Assembly (NCBI RefSeq): GCF_001429625.1
Contig: NZ_LMSU01000008.1
Coordinates: 1-36,264 of the forward strand
DNA length: 36,264 nt
DNA from: Nocardioides sp. Soil805
Lineage (GTDB): Bacteria > Actinomycetota > Actinomycetes > Propionibacteriales > Nocardioidaceae
Reading direction: 5' to 3'
The notes beneath the pieces were generated by a model. That model saw only the letters and a list, made by a program, of their open reading frames with translations, was not told the origin of the DNA and ran no database searches. Each line of letters begins with the position of its first letter. Positions within the stretch are counted from its first letter, which is position 1. Shown in pieces: positions 8,577 to 17,063 of the stretch. The translations under genes and the position numbers were made by a program.

Positions 8577-8602
8577 TTCTTTGTGGGATCCCTACAAAAG
8601 AA
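8577..8602. promoter_or_regulatory. Palindrome between fasR and fabD, candidate FasR operator
   Basis: Read toward fabD, the site contains TTTGT-AGGGATCCC-ACAAA, a perfect 5-bp inverted repeat around a nine-base centre that itself holds the palindrome GGGATCCC. Flanking TTC and GAA extend the symmetry. It is AT-rich against the surrounding DNA, lies 10 bp after the fasR stop and 65 bp before the fabD start, and is the only such structure in the gap. In Streptomyces, FasR is known to act on the fabD promoter; binding here is inferred. Confidence 0.5.
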
Positions 8603-8611
8603 CGTCGGCGG

Positions 8612-9787
8612 TCACTCGCGGCCGGACTGCCGGCCCAGGACGAGGGCGATCTGGATCGTGAACGCGTCACGGGGTCGGGTGGGGTCGAGGCCGGTGACCT
8701 CGCCCGCCTGCTTGAGCCGGTAACGCACGGTGTTGGGGTGCACGAACAGGGTGCGCGCGGTGGCCTCGATGGACCCCCCGTGCAGGAAGTACGCCGAGAG
8801 CGTCTCGATCAGGGTCCCGCGACCGCTCAGGAGCGGCAGGTAGACGTCGTCGACGAGGCTGCGGCGGGCGTGGCCGTCGCCGGCGAGGGCGCGCTCGGGG
8901 AGCAGCTCGCCGCTGCGGACCGGGCGGGGGGCCTGCGGCCACCCCGTCGCCGAGCGGTGGGCCGAGAGCGCCGCACGGGCCGACGCGTGGGCGTGCGAAA
9001 GGTCCGGGGCCGCGGGGCCCACGACGACGGGACCCTCGCCGAAGTGGTCGACGATCCGCAGCGCCGACTTGTGGGGATCATCCACCCCGCCGAGGATCAC
9101 CACGAGGCGCTCACCCTGGGTGGCGCACAGGGCGTCCATGCCGCAGCCGAGGGCCGTGCGGCGTACCTCCTCGAAGACGTCGGTCTCCGTGCGCTGGGCG
9201 GGGATCCGGCCCAGCACGACGGCCACGTCGCCCCGGGCGCCCCAGCCGAGGGCGCTGGCGCGGGAGAGGACCGTCTCGTCGGCCTCGGAGCGGAGGACCG
9301 CGTCGACGACCAGTGCCTCGAGGCGGGCGTCCCAGGCCCCCCGCACCTCGGCGGCCCGGGCGTAGACCTCGGCGGTGGCGAAGGCGACCTCGCGGGCGTA
9401 GCGCAGCACCGCCTCGTGGACCGACGGAGCGTCCTCGGGATCGAGGATGTCGTCGATGTTGGCCTCGACGACCTCGATCGTGAGACGGACCAGGTCGACG
9501 GTCTGCTGCAGGGTGATCGCGCCCGTAAGCTCACGCGGGGCGGCGCCGAAGACCGAGGCGGACAGGGGAGCGGTCATGCCGCCGCCGGTGTCGAAGTACC
9601 AGTCGACGAAACCCTTGACGCCGGCCTGGACGATCACTCCCACCCAGGACCGTTCCTCGGCGCCCAGGTCGTCCCACCAGGACATCCGGGTCGCCATCGC
9701 CCCGGTCGCGGCCGTGCTCAGGCTGCCTGTGGCGCGCTGGAGGGCAGCCGAGATGCGGTCCCGCTTCTCCTGCTCCGCCCGGCCCAT
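8612..9787 (-). CDS. fasR: PucR-family transcriptional regulator of fatty-acid synthesis (FasR-like)
   Basis: Encodes 391 residues from ATG 9787; a GTG at 9805 is an alternative, and neither has a clear ribosome-binding site. The C-terminus carries the PucR-type helix-turn-helix: ATARTLFVHPNTVRYRLKQ then GEVTGLDP at residues about 342-369, preceded by LIETLSAYFLHGGS. The N-terminal two thirds is a helical and GGDEF-like sensory region without known catalytic motifs. Family and position directly before fabD match Streptomyces FasR, which activates the fabD operon. It is therefore probably the pathway regulator, responding to a lipid-pathway signal. It points the same way as fabD, with a 99-bp gap that holds the candidate operator. 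Confidence 0.9.
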   Translation of the reverse strand: MGRAEQEKRDRISAALQRATGSLSTAATGAMATRMSWWDDLGAEERSWVGVIVQAGVKGFVDWYFDTGGGMTAPLSASVFGAAPRELTGAITLQQTVDLVRLTIEVVEANIDDILDPEDAPSVHEAVLRYAREVAFATAEVYARAAEVRGAWDARLEALVVDAVLRSEADETVLSRASALGWGARGDVAVVLGRIPAQRTETDVFEEVRRTALGCGMDALCATQGERLVVILGGVDDPHKSALRIVDHFGEGPVVVGPAAPDLSHAHASARAALSAHRSATGWPQAPRPVRSGELLPERALAGDGHARRSLVDDVYLPLLSGRGTLIETLSAYFLHGGSIEATARTLFVHPNTVRYRLKQAGEVTGLDPTRPRDAFTIQIALVLGRQSGRE

Positions 9788-9859
9788 GGACGAAAGGCTA
9801 GTCACACCGGTCCCAGCCGTCGCGCAGTGCTCGTCCTGGGCCCGCTCCCGGCGCCGGGG

Positions 9860-9889
9860 AGATAACGAATTGGGGTTCAATCGGGGCAA
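9860..9889 (-). promoter_or_regulatory. fasR: Candidate fasR promoter
   Basis: On the - strand, TTGCCC (9889-9884) and TTATCT (9865-9860) are separated by 18 bp and lie 73 bp before the fasR ATG. The 12-bp palindrome CCCGGCGCCGGG (9847-9858) follows at about the expected transcription start. The call rests on sequence resemblance only. Confidence 0.4.
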
Positions 9890-9917
9890 AACCCCCGCAG
9901 GATGGGACCAACGGCCC

Positions 9918-9934
9918 TTGACAGGAACCGGTTC
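9918..9934 (+). promoter_or_regulatory. -35 element with overlapping palindrome before the alpha/beta hydrolase gene
   Basis: A consensus-like TTGACA (9918-9923) is followed directly by the perfect 10-bp palindrome GAACCGGTTC (9925-9934), with a weak -10 (AATCGC) 17 bp downstream of the -35. A palindrome filling the spacer suggests a repressor site. No regulator can be named. Confidence 0.4.
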
Positions 9935-9987
9935 TGCTTGAATCGCCCTTTGACCGACGAGGCAGCACCACCACCCCAGGAGGTCCG

Positions 9988-10989
9988 GTGAGCGCCAGCG
10001 GAGCACCTGTCCGGCGACAGGTCCAGCACGTGACGATCCACGGGCATCGGCGTGCGTACGTCGTCGCGGGCTCCGGCCCCGCCCTGCTCCTGCTCCACGG
10101 CCTGGGCTGCGACCACACCACGTGGGCGCCGGTGATCGACTCGCTCGCCCGGCGCTACACCGTGATCGCCCCAGACCTGCTCGGGCACGGCGAGTCGGAC
10201 AAGCCGCGTGCCGACTACAGCGTCGGCGGCTACGCCAACGGCATGCGGGACCTGCTGACGGTGCTCGGCATCGACCAGGTGAGCGTGGTCGGCCACAGCT
10301 TCGGCGGTGGCGTGGCGATGCAGTTCGCCTACCAGTTCCCCGAGCGCACCCAACGGGTCATCCTGGTCGCCTCGGGCGGCCTCGGTCCCGAGGTGACGCC
10401 CGCGATCCGCGCGATCACCACCCCCGGCTTCCACCAGGCGATGGGCCTGCTCACCCTGCCCGGCGTCCGGCACGTGGGCACCACGGGGATGCGGCTCCTG
10501 GCCGCCACGGGCATCCGGGCCACGCGGGACCTGGGCGAGATGGCCGAGATCTACGACTCGTTCAAGGACCCCCGCACGCGATCGGCCATCCGGCACGTGG
10601 TGCGCGCGGTCGTCGACTGGCGCGGCCAGATCGTGACCATGACGGACCGGGCCTACCTCACCGAGGCCATGCCGATGTGCGTGGTGTGGGGCCGCAACGA
10701 CCAGGTGATCCCCGTACGGCACGCCGGCAACGCCGCGAAGCTGGCGCCCGGTGCCCGGGTCGAGATCATCCCGAACGCCGGCCACTTCCCGCACAAGGAC
10801 CACCCGCAGCGGTTCGTGAAGATCGTCAACGACTTCATCCGGGCCACCGAGCCCGCCGTCTACGAGCGCGAGCGCTGGCGAGAGCTGCTGGAGCACGGCC
10901 CGGAGCTCATGCCGCTGCAGGCCGAGGCCGGTGACGCACCGGTCGCGCCGGTGCACACCCTCGACCCGAGGGCGGGCACCGGCGCCTGA
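9988..10989 (+). CDS. Alpha/beta-fold hydrolase
   Basis: Encodes 333 residues from GTG 9988, preceded by AGGAGG (9978-9983). The triad is complete: Ser104 in VVGHSFGGG, Asp238 in WGRNDQVIP and His266 in NAGHFPHKD. The oxyanion-hole segment LLLHGLG is at about 34-40, and the GHGESDKP loop is typical of esterases, lipases and C-C hydrolases. There is no signal peptide, so it should be cytoplasmic. A Pro/Ala-rich tail of about 35 residues follows the fold. The substrate cannot be read from sequence. It lies divergent from fasR, so a lipid or acyl substrate is plausible but unproven. Confidence 0.92.
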   Translation: MSASGAPVRRQVQHVTIHGHRRAYVVAGSGPALLLLHGLGCDHTTWAPVIDSLARRYTVIAPDLLGHGESDKPRADYSVGGYANGMRDLLTVLGIDQVSVVGHSFGGGVAMQFAYQFPERTQRVILVASGGLGPEVTPAIRAITTPGFHQAMGLLTLPGVRHVGTTGMRLLAATGIRATRDLGEMAEIYDSFKDPRTRSAIRHVVRAVVDWRGQIVTMTDRAYLTEAMPMCVVWGRNDQVIPVRHAGNAAKLAPGARVEIIPNAGHFPHKDHPQRFVKIVNDFIRATEPAVYERERWRELLEHGPELMPLQAEAGDAPVAPVHTLDPRAGTGA

Positions 10990-10994
10990 CCGGT

Positions 10995-11109
10995 CTCAGG
11001 CGTCGCCGCCAGGCCTCGACACGCGGGTCGTGACCTCGCGAGCTCGGTCATGCCGCTCGCTCGACCACCGACAGGGCGTCAACGCCTTCGTCCCTCAGGC
11101 GTCGCCGCC
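10995..11109. repeat. 16-bp direct repeat bracketing an 83-bp intergenic insert at the aceE 3' end
   Basis: CTCAGGCGTCGCCGCC occurs at 10995-11010 and again at 11094-11109. The second copy contains the aceE stop and last codons; the first lies in the gap after the alpha/beta hydrolase gene. The intervening 83 bp is rich in TCGACAC, CTCGCGAG and GCTCGCTCGACCACCG blocks, a style I recall from dispersed intergenic repeats in Nocardioides-like genomes (memory, not searched). The arrangement looks like insertion of a small element with duplication of the target. Confidence 0.6.
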
Positions 11110-13875
11110 CTCCTGCTTGACGTCCCGGACCGCGGTCGGGTCGTCGATGCGGTACTTCGCGGCCGCCTCGACCACCTTGTCGACGGAGATCTCGCCGGCG
11201 TCGGCGAGGGCCTGGAGCGCCTGCACGACGACGCTCTGGGCGTCGATGTGGAAGAAGCGCCGGGCCGCCGGGCGGGTGTCGGCGAAGCCGAACCCGTCGG
11301 CACCGAGCACCCGGTAGTCACCGGGCACCCAGCGGGCGATCTGGAGCGGCACGGCGCGCATGTAGTCCGACACCGCGATGACCGGGCCCTGGACGCCGGC
11401 GAGCTTGTCGGCGACGTACGGCGTGCGCTTCTCCTCGCCGGCGTGGAGCAGGTTGTGCTCCTCGGCGGCGACGGCGTCACGAGCCAGCTCGTTCCACGAG
11501 GTGACCGACCAGGTGTCGGCCTGCACGCCCCACTCCTCGGCCAGGATCCTGGCCGCGTCCGCGACCCAGGGGTAGCCGACGCCGGAGGCGAGCAGCTGGA
11601 CCCGGGGGCCCTCGCCCTCGGCCGTGCTGACGTGGTGGATGCCCTTGAGGATGCCCTCGACGTCGACGTCCTCCGGCTCGGCCGGCTGGCTGACGGGCTC
11701 GTTGTAGACGGTGATGTAGAAGATCACGTTCTCGGCGTCGGCGCCGTACATGCGCTCGAGGCCCGACTGCATGACGTGGCTGACCTCGTAGGCGAACGCC
11801 GGGTCGTAGTGCACGACCGCGGGGTTGGTCGCCGCGAGCAGCGGCGAGTGGCCGTCGGCGTGCTGGAGGCCCTCGCCGGTCAGCGTGGTGCGACCGGCGG
11901 TGGCGCCGATGAGGAAGCCGCGGGCCAGCTGGTCGGCCATCGCCCAGATCGAGTCGCCCGTGCGCTGGAATCCGAACATCGAGTAGAAGATGTAGAACGG
12001 GATCATGTGCTCGCCGTGCGTGGAGTACGCCGAGCCGGCCGCCGTCGCCGACGCCATGGCGCCGGCCTCGGAGATGCCCTCGTGCAGCATCTGGCCCTGC
12101 ACGGACTCCTTGTAGGAGAGCAGCAGCTTGCGGTCGACGGGGTCGTACTGCTGGCCGCCCGGGTTGTAGACCTTGGCGCTCGGGAACATCGAGTCCATGC
12201 CGAACGTGCGGTACTCGTCGGGCGCGATGGGGACGAGCCGGTCGCCGATGTCGGGGTTCTTCATCCAGTCGCGCAGCAGCCGGACGACGGCCATCGTCGT
12301 GGCGATCTTGTTCTTGCCCGAGCCCTGCTTGAGCTCGGAGTAGACCTCGTCGCCGGGGAGCTTGAGCGAGCTGGCCCGCACCACGCGGCGCGGCACCGAG
12401 CCGCCGAGCTGCTTGCGGCGCTCCATCATGTACTCGATCTCGGGCGAGTCCTTGCCGGGGTGGAAGAACGGCGCACCGCCGGTCTTCTCGTAGGAGTCCT
12501 CGAGGTCGCGGTCGCTGATGGGGAGGTAGAGCCGGTCGCGGAACTTCTTGAGGTCCGCGGGGGTCAGCTTCTTCATCTGGTGGGTGGCGTTCTTGCCCTC
12601 GAGGGCGTCGATCGTCCAGCCCTTGATGGTGTGCGCCAGGATCACGGTCGGCTGCCCGACGTGCTTGCTCGCGGCGTCGAACGCGGCGTACACCTTGCGG
12701 TAGTCGTGGCCGCCGCGCGGCAGCTTCTCGATCTGCGAGTCGCTCATGTGCTCGACCATCTTGCGCAGGCGCGGGTCGTGGCCGAAGAAGTCGTCGCGGA
12801 TGAAGCCGCCGTCCTCGGTGGAGTAGGTCTGGAACTGTCCGTCGGGCGTGGTGTTCATCCGGTTGACCAGCGCACCGTCGACGTCCTTGGCGAGCAGGGC
12901 GTCCCACTCGCGGCCCCAGATGACCTTGACGACGTTCCAGCCGGCGCCGCGGAAGTTGGCCTCGAGCTCCTGGATGATCTTGCCGTTGCCGGTCACCGGG
13001 CCGTCGAGCTGCTGGAGGTTGCAGTTGATGACCCAGGTGAGGTTGTCGAGCTCCTCGCGGGCGGCGATGCGGATCGCGCCGAGCGACTCGGGCTCGGCCA
13101 TCTCGCCGTCACCCATGAAGGCCCACACCCGCTGCTGCGAGGTGTCCTTGATCTTGCGGTTGTGCATGTAGCGGTTGAAGCGCGCCTGGTAGATCGAGTT
13201 GATGGCCGTGAGGCCCATCGACACCGTCGGGAACTCCCAGAAGTCCGGCATGAGCCGGGGGTGGGGGTACGACGGGAGGCCGGCGCCGGCACCGTGCTGG
13301 ACCTCCTGGCGGAAGCGGTAGAGCTGCTCCTCGGTCAGGCGGCCCTCGAGGAAGGCTCGCGAGTAGATGCCGGGGGAGCCGTGGCCCTGGATGTAGAGCT
13401 GGTCGCCGCCGCCCTCGTGGTCCTTGCCGCGGAAGAAGTGGTTGAAGCCGACCTCGTAGAGGCTGGCCGAGGACTGGTAGGTCGCGATGTGACCGCCGAC
13501 CTCGAGGCCCTTGCGGTTGGCGCTGGAGACCATGACCGCGGCGTTCCACCGGATGAAGGCGCGGATGCGGCGCTCGATGTCCTCGTCACCCGGGAACCAG
13601 GGCTCGCGCTCCGGCGGGATCGTGTTGATGTAGTCGGTGCTGCGCAGCGCCGGGACGCCGACCTGCTTCTCGCGGGCCCGCTCCAGCAGTCGCAGCATCA
13701 CGTAGCGCGCGCGCTCGCGGCCCTTGTCGTCGAGCATCGCGTCGAACGAGTCGAGCCACTCGAGGGTCTCGTCGGGGTCGATGTCGGGCAGCTGCGTGGG
13801 CAGTCCCTCGTGGATCACGACGCGCGGCTGCGCGGCGGACGAGGGGGTCTCGGTGGTCTTGGACTCATCACTCAC
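11095..13875 (-). CDS. aceE: Pyruvate dehydrogenase E1 component, homodimeric type
   Basis: Encodes 926 residues, the usual size of single-chain E1. It decarboxylates pyruvate using thiamine diphosphate and passes the acetyl group to the E2 lipoyl domain, giving acetyl-CoA. The ThDP/Mg motif is GDGEMAEPES (about 255-264), followed by WVINCNLQQLDG. Other family marks are HIATYQSSASLYEVGFNHF and YIQGHGSPGIYSRAF near the N-terminus. The first 20 residues are a Ser/Thr-rich flexible lead. The gene is divergent from DUF3052, a pairing I recall from other actinomycetes. It links glycolysis to the neighbouring fatty-acid genes. E2 and E3 are not in the window. Confidence 0.97.
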   Translation of the reverse strand: MSDESKTTETPSSAAQPRVVIHEGLPTQLPDIDPDETLEWLDSFDAMLDDKGRERARYVMLRLLERAREKQVGVPALRSTDYINTIPPEREPWFPGDEDIERRIRAFIRWNAAVMVSSANRKGLEVGGHIATYQSSASLYEVGFNHFFRGKDHEGGGDQLYIQGHGSPGIYSRAFLEGRLTEEQLYRFRQEVQHGAGAGLPSYPHPRLMPDFWEFPTVSMGLTAINSIYQARFNRYMHNRKIKDTSQQRVWAFMGDGEMAEPESLGAIRIAAREELDNLTWVINCNLQQLDGPVTGNGKIIQELEANFRGAGWNVVKVIWGREWDALLAKDVDGALVNRMNTTPDGQFQTYSTEDGGFIRDDFFGHDPRLRKMVEHMSDSQIEKLPRGGHDYRKVYAAFDAASKHVGQPTVILAHTIKGWTIDALEGKNATHQMKKLTPADLKKFRDRLYLPISDRDLEDSYEKTGGAPFFHPGKDSPEIEYMMERRKQLGGSVPRRVVRASSLKLPGDEVYSELKQGSGKNKIATTMAVVRLLRDWMKNPDIGDRLVPIAPDEYRTFGMDSMFPSAKVYNPGGQQYDPVDRKLLLSYKESVQGQMLHEGISEAGAMASATAAGSAYSTHGEHMIPFYIFYSMFGFQRTGDSIWAMADQLARGFLIGATAGRTTLTGEGLQHADGHSPLLAATNPAVVHYDPAFAYEVSHVMQSGLERMYGADAENVIFYITVYNEPVSQPAEPEDVDVEGILKGIHHVSTAEGEGPRVQLLASGVGYPWVADAARILAEEWGVQADTWSVTSWNELARDAVAAEEHNLLHAGEEKRTPYVADKLAGVQGPVIAVSDYMRAVPLQIARWVPGDYRVLGADGFGFADTRPAARRFFHIDAQSVVVQALQALADAGEISVDKVVEAAAKYRIDDPTAVRDVKQEGGDA

Positions 13876-14047
13876 CTGTGCATCGTGTCACGCACGGCCA
13901 GCCGACGAAATCTACCCATGAGTACGCTCGGGGAGCGGACGAGGACGCCCGTTCAGCGGGACAGGGTTGCGACTCGGCGACAACTCCGATGGACTACCAC
14001 CCACTTCCGCACTCAGGTGCGGACCACATGACGAACGGAGGCGTGGC

Positions 14048-14479
14048 GTGAGCTCGACGGTGGGTGGCGGAGCCGCCCCGGCAACAGGTGCCGCAGAGCG
14101 ACTGGGCATCGTGCCCGGCATGGTCATCCAGGAACTCGGCTGGGACAACGACGTCGACGACGAGCTCAGGGTCTCGATCGAGGACACCATCGACGCAGAC
14201 ATGGTCGACGGCGACTACGGCAACGTGGTCGACACGGTGATCCTGTGGTGGCGCCGCGACGACGGCGACCTCGTCGACGGACTGGTCGACGCGCTGACGG
14301 ACCTGGTGGGCGGCGGAGCGATCTGGCTCCTGACGCCGAAGGTGGGACGACCCCAGAGCGTGGACGCCGCCGACATCGCGGAGGCCGCCCCGATCGCTGG
14401 CCTCTCGCAGACGACGACGGCCGCGGTCAGCGCGGAGTGGCAGGCGAGTCGGCTGGTTGCCCCCAAGACTCCTGCCTGA
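14048..14479 (+). CDS. DUF3052 domain protein
   Basis: Encodes 143 residues from GTG 14048, with GGAGG at 14037-14041 six bases upstream; the in-frame extension to 13967 has no ribosome-binding site. The sequence fits the actinobacterial DUF3052 family: LGIVPGMVIQELGWDNDVDD, then IDADMVDGDYGNVVDTVILWWRRDDGD. It is small, acidic and soluble, with no TM segment. Function is unknown. It is divergent from aceE across a 172-bp gap, and this pairing is, from memory, common in actinomycetes, which suggests a link with pyruvate or lipid metabolism (inference). Confidence 0.9.
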   Translation: MSSTVGGGAAPATGAAERLGIVPGMVIQELGWDNDVDDELRVSIEDTIDADMVDGDYGNVVDTVILWWRRDDGDLVDGLVDALTDLVGGGAIWLLTPKVGRPQSVDAADIAEAAPIAGLSQTTTAAVSAEWQASRLVAPKTPA

Positions 14480-14546
14480 TGACCCGGCGGCCCCCCTGCC
14501 ACGCGTCACGCCACCCGGATCACCACTCACGCGAGGAACGACGTTC

Positions 14547-16157
14547 GTGAACTCACTGCGCGCGCACGCCTCCGGCGCGGCCACGACCCTGCGGGTGCTG
14601 GGCGGCGCGGGGGTGATCCGTCCGTACGGCCCGCGCACCCTGGTCGCGCTCGGTCGCACCATCGCGCGCTGGGGGACCGGTCCCGCCGGTGGCTTCGCCT
14701 CCCTGGCGGTGCGCGAGCCCGACCGGGTCGGACTGGTGGACGAGCTGGGGGAGCTGACCTTCGGCGAGATGCACCGGCGCAGCAACGCGCTGGCTCGCGG
14801 CCTGGCGGAGCTGGGCGTCGGCGAGGGTGACTCGGTCGCCGTCATGTGCCGCAACCACCGCGGCTTCGTCGACGCGTCGGTGGCGGTGGCCAAGCTCGGC
14901 GCCGACCTGCTCTACCTCAACACCGCCTTCGCCGGCCCGCAGCTCGTGGACGTGCTCGAGCGCGAGCAGCCGGCCGTGGTGATCCACGACGAGGAGTTCA
15001 CCCGGCTGCTGTCCACGGCGCACGTGGAGAAGCGCCTCATCGCGTGGGCGGACACGGACCGGGGCACGACCATCGAGTCCCTGATCGAGGGCCACGACGA
15101 CTCCGAGCTCGCGCCGCCGGGTCGGCACGCGCGGATCGTGATCCTGACCAGCGGCACCACCGGGACCCCCAAGGGCGCGCCGCGCAACGAGGCCGGCATC
15201 GACGCCGCGGTCTCGATGCTGTCGCGGATGCCGTTGCGCCACGGATGGCGCACCCACATCGCCGCCCCGCTCTTCCACACCTGGGGCTTCGCACACCTCG
15301 CCCTGGCGATGCTGCTGGGCTCGACGGTCGTGCTGCACCGCAAGTTCGACCCCGAGACCGCGCTGCGCACCGTCGAGGAGCACCGGTGCCAGTCCATGGT
15401 CGTGATCCCGGTGATGCTGCAGCGCATCCTGGCCCTCGACGAGGAGGTGCTCGCGCGCTACTCGCTGCCCGGCCTGGAGGTCGTGGCCGCCTCGGGCTCG
15501 GCGCTGCCCGGCACCCTGGCGACCTCGTGGATGGACCACTTCGGGGACAACCTCTACAACATCTACGGCTCCACCGAGGTGGCCTACGCGTCCATCGCGA
15601 CGCCCCGCGACCTGCGTGAGTCGCCCTCGTCGGCCGGCCACCCGCCGTACGGGACGGTCGTGCGCATCCTCGACGAGGACGGCCGCGAGGTCCCGCAGGG
15701 CCGCACGGGACGGATCTTCGTGGGCAACAACCTGCTCTTCGAGGGCTACACCGGCGGTGGCAGCAAGGACATGGTCGACGGGCTGATGGCCACCGGCGAC
15801 GTCGGACGGTTCGGCGGCGACGGGCGGCTGTACGTCGACGGGCGTGACGACGAGATGATCGTCTCCGGCGGGGAGAATGTGTTCCCCAAGGAGGTCGAGG
15901 ACTGCCTCGTCGGCCACGAGGCGGTGGCCGAGGCGGCCGCGGTCGGGGTGGACGACGACGACTACGGCATGCGGTTGCGGGCGTTCGTCGCCCGTCGCTC
16001 CGAGGTCACCGAGGACGAGCTGAAGGAACACGTGAAGAACCACCTGGCCCGCTACAAGGTGCCGCGCGAGATCGTTTTCCTCGACGAGCTGCCGCGCAAC
16101 GCGACCGGCAAGATCCTCAAGAAGGACCTCGCGCACTGGGACGAGGAGACGTCGTGA
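14547..16157 (+). CDS. Acyl-CoA synthetase (AMP-forming), FadD-like
   Basis: Encodes 536 residues from GTG 14547, with AGGA at 14534-14537. It activates a carboxylic acid, probably a medium- or long-chain fatty acid, to acyl-AMP and then acyl-CoA. ANL-family motifs are complete: the P-loop ILTSGTTGTPKGAPR (about 199-213), YGSTE (340-344), the hinge region DGRDDEMIVSGGENVFP, and the catalytic C-terminal Lys522 in NATGKILKKDL. There is no TM segment. It overlaps the peroxiredoxin gene by four bases (GTGA), so the two are translated together. It sits between DUF3052 and AhpE. Confidence 0.93.
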   Translation: MNSLRAHASGAATTLRVLGGAGVIRPYGPRTLVALGRTIARWGTGPAGGFASLAVREPDRVGLVDELGELTFGEMHRRSNALARGLAELGVGEGDSVAVMCRNHRGFVDASVAVAKLGADLLYLNTAFAGPQLVDVLEREQPAVVIHDEEFTRLLSTAHVEKRLIAWADTDRGTTIESLIEGHDDSELAPPGRHARIVILTSGTTGTPKGAPRNEAGIDAAVSMLSRMPLRHGWRTHIAAPLFHTWGFAHLALAMLLGSTVVLHRKFDPETALRTVEEHRCQSMVVIPVMLQRILALDEEVLARYSLPGLEVVAASGSALPGTLATSWMDHFGDNLYNIYGSTEVAYASIATPRDLRESPSSAGHPPYGTVVRILDEDGREVPQGRTGRIFVGNNLLFEGYTGGGSKDMVDGLMATGDVGRFGGDGRLYVDGRDDEMIVSGGENVFPKEVEDCLVGHEAVAEAAAVGVDDDDYGMRLRAFVARRSEVTEDELKEHVKNHLARYKVPREIVFLDELPRNATGKILKKDLAHWDEETS

Positions 16158-16621
16158 CCGGCCTGACCCTGGGCGCCCCGGCGCCCGACTTCACCCTGCG
16201 CGACCAGTTTGGCCAGGACGTGACCCTCAGCTCCTACCGCGGCGTCAAGGCCGTGCTGCTGCTGTTCTACCCGTTCGCGTTCTCCGGGGTCTGCACCGGC
16301 GAGATGTCGATGATCCGGGACCGGCTCGACGAGTTCATGACCTTCGACACCGAGGTGCTGGGCATCTCGTGCGACCCGGTCTACGCGCTGCGCGCCTTCG
16401 CCGACGCCGAGGGGCTCAACTTCCCGCTGCTGTCCGACTTCTGGCCGCACGGGGAGGTCACCCGGGCCTTCGACGTGTTCGACGCGGCCAAGGGAGCGCC
16501 GTACCGGTCGTCGTACGTCGTGGACCGCGACGGCGTGCTGCGGTGGGCGGTGCACAACGCCAACGCCGAGAGCCGGGACCTCGACCAGCACCTCGAGCAG
16601 CTCCGCAGCGCGGTCGCCTAG
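16154..16621 (+). CDS. ahpE: AhpE-type peroxiredoxin
   Basis: Encodes 155 residues from GTG 16154, overlapping the upstream ligase stop by four bases. It reduces hydroperoxides with a peroxidatic cysteine. The active site is YPFAFSGVCTGE with Cys47, which matches the AhpE subgroup (mycobacterial AhpE has a similar PxAFxGxC motif). A second cysteine is Cys73 in GISCDP. The N-terminal APDFTLRDQFGQDVTLSSYRG is standard for the thioredoxin-fold family. Coupling to an acyl-CoA ligase would suit protection against fatty-acid hydroperoxides, which AhpE enzymes are reported to prefer (inference). Confidence 0.93.
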   Translation: MTGLTLGAPAPDFTLRDQFGQDVTLSSYRGVKAVLLLFYPFAFSGVCTGEMSMIRDRLDEFMTFDTEVLGISCDPVYALRAFADAEGLNFPLLSDFWPHGEVTRAFDVFDAAKGAPYRSSYVVDRDGVLRWAVHNANAESRDLDQHLEQLRSAVA

Positions 16622-16736
16622 GGCGGTGTTCCCACCGGGTGTCCGGAGCGGTGGTCTAGACGAATCGGGGGAATTTCCGTCCGATCCGCGGAAACCGTGG
16701 AACCCGTTTGGGGACCCCTCGTACTGTGGGACTCGT

Positions 16737-16770
16737 TGAACCGCTGGTGACCCGAGACGCCAGCGGTTCA
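16737..16770 (+). terminator. Hairpin after the peroxiredoxin gene, probable terminator
   Basis: A perfect 11-bp stem (TGAACCGCTGG at 16737-16747 with its complement at 16760-16770) encloses a 12-base loop, 115 bases after the stop codon and just before tRNA-Val. Only a modest T-containing tail (ACTCATTTC) follows. It probably isolates the tRNA from the upstream operon. Confidence 0.55.
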
Positions 16771-16796
16771 ACTCATTTCATAGGGTGGTCGGACAC

Positions 16797-16871
16797 GCGT
16801 CGGTAGCTCAGCGGTAGAGCACTCGGTTTACACCCGAGCGGTCGGCGGTTCGAAACCGTCCCGACGCACCA
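16797..16871 (+). tRNA. tRNA-Val, anticodon UAC
   Basis: All cloverleaf arms are visible. The acceptor GCGTCGG (16797-16803) pairs with CCGACGC (16861-16867). The D arm contains TAGCTCAGCGGTAGAGC. The anticodon stem CTCGG/CCGAG encloses TTTACAC with anticodon TAC at 16829-16831. The T arm has GGTTCGAAACC. The discriminator A is followed by an encoded CCA (16869-16871). The UAC anticodon reads GUA/GUG valine codons. Confidence 0.96.
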
Positions 16872-16996
16872 TCTCTCCTCCACGTCCGCCTCGCCCGCCT
16901 CGCCCGCGCCGATCGCCCGGCGGCCGCTCGTCGCGCCGACGAGGCCGTCCGTCGCTCGTCGGCGAGTGCTCCCTCGCGACCCCCGGGTGACGCGTG

Positions 16997-17007
16997 CCAC
17001 AGTGTGG
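16997..17007. promoter_or_regulatory. Small palindrome upstream of the acyl-CoA ligase gene
   Basis: CCACAGTGTGG is an 11-bp perfect inverted repeat with a single central base, 57 bases before the ATG at 17064. It could be an operator of a lipid-responsive regulator, but it is short and could occur by chance. Confidence 0.25.
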
Positions 17008-17063
17008 ATCGTGCCGGTGTCCTCCGGCCGGTCACCGCCTGCAGTGCGACGAAGAGGAGAGAC

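Noticed and set aside
9925..9934. LexA (SOS) box
   Set aside because: The actinobacterial SOS box needs GAAC-N4-GTTC; here the half-sites are only two bases apart.
11050..14031. Very long open frame opposite aceE
   Set aside because: It is the antisense shadow of aceE codons and has a repetitive composition without recognisable motifs.
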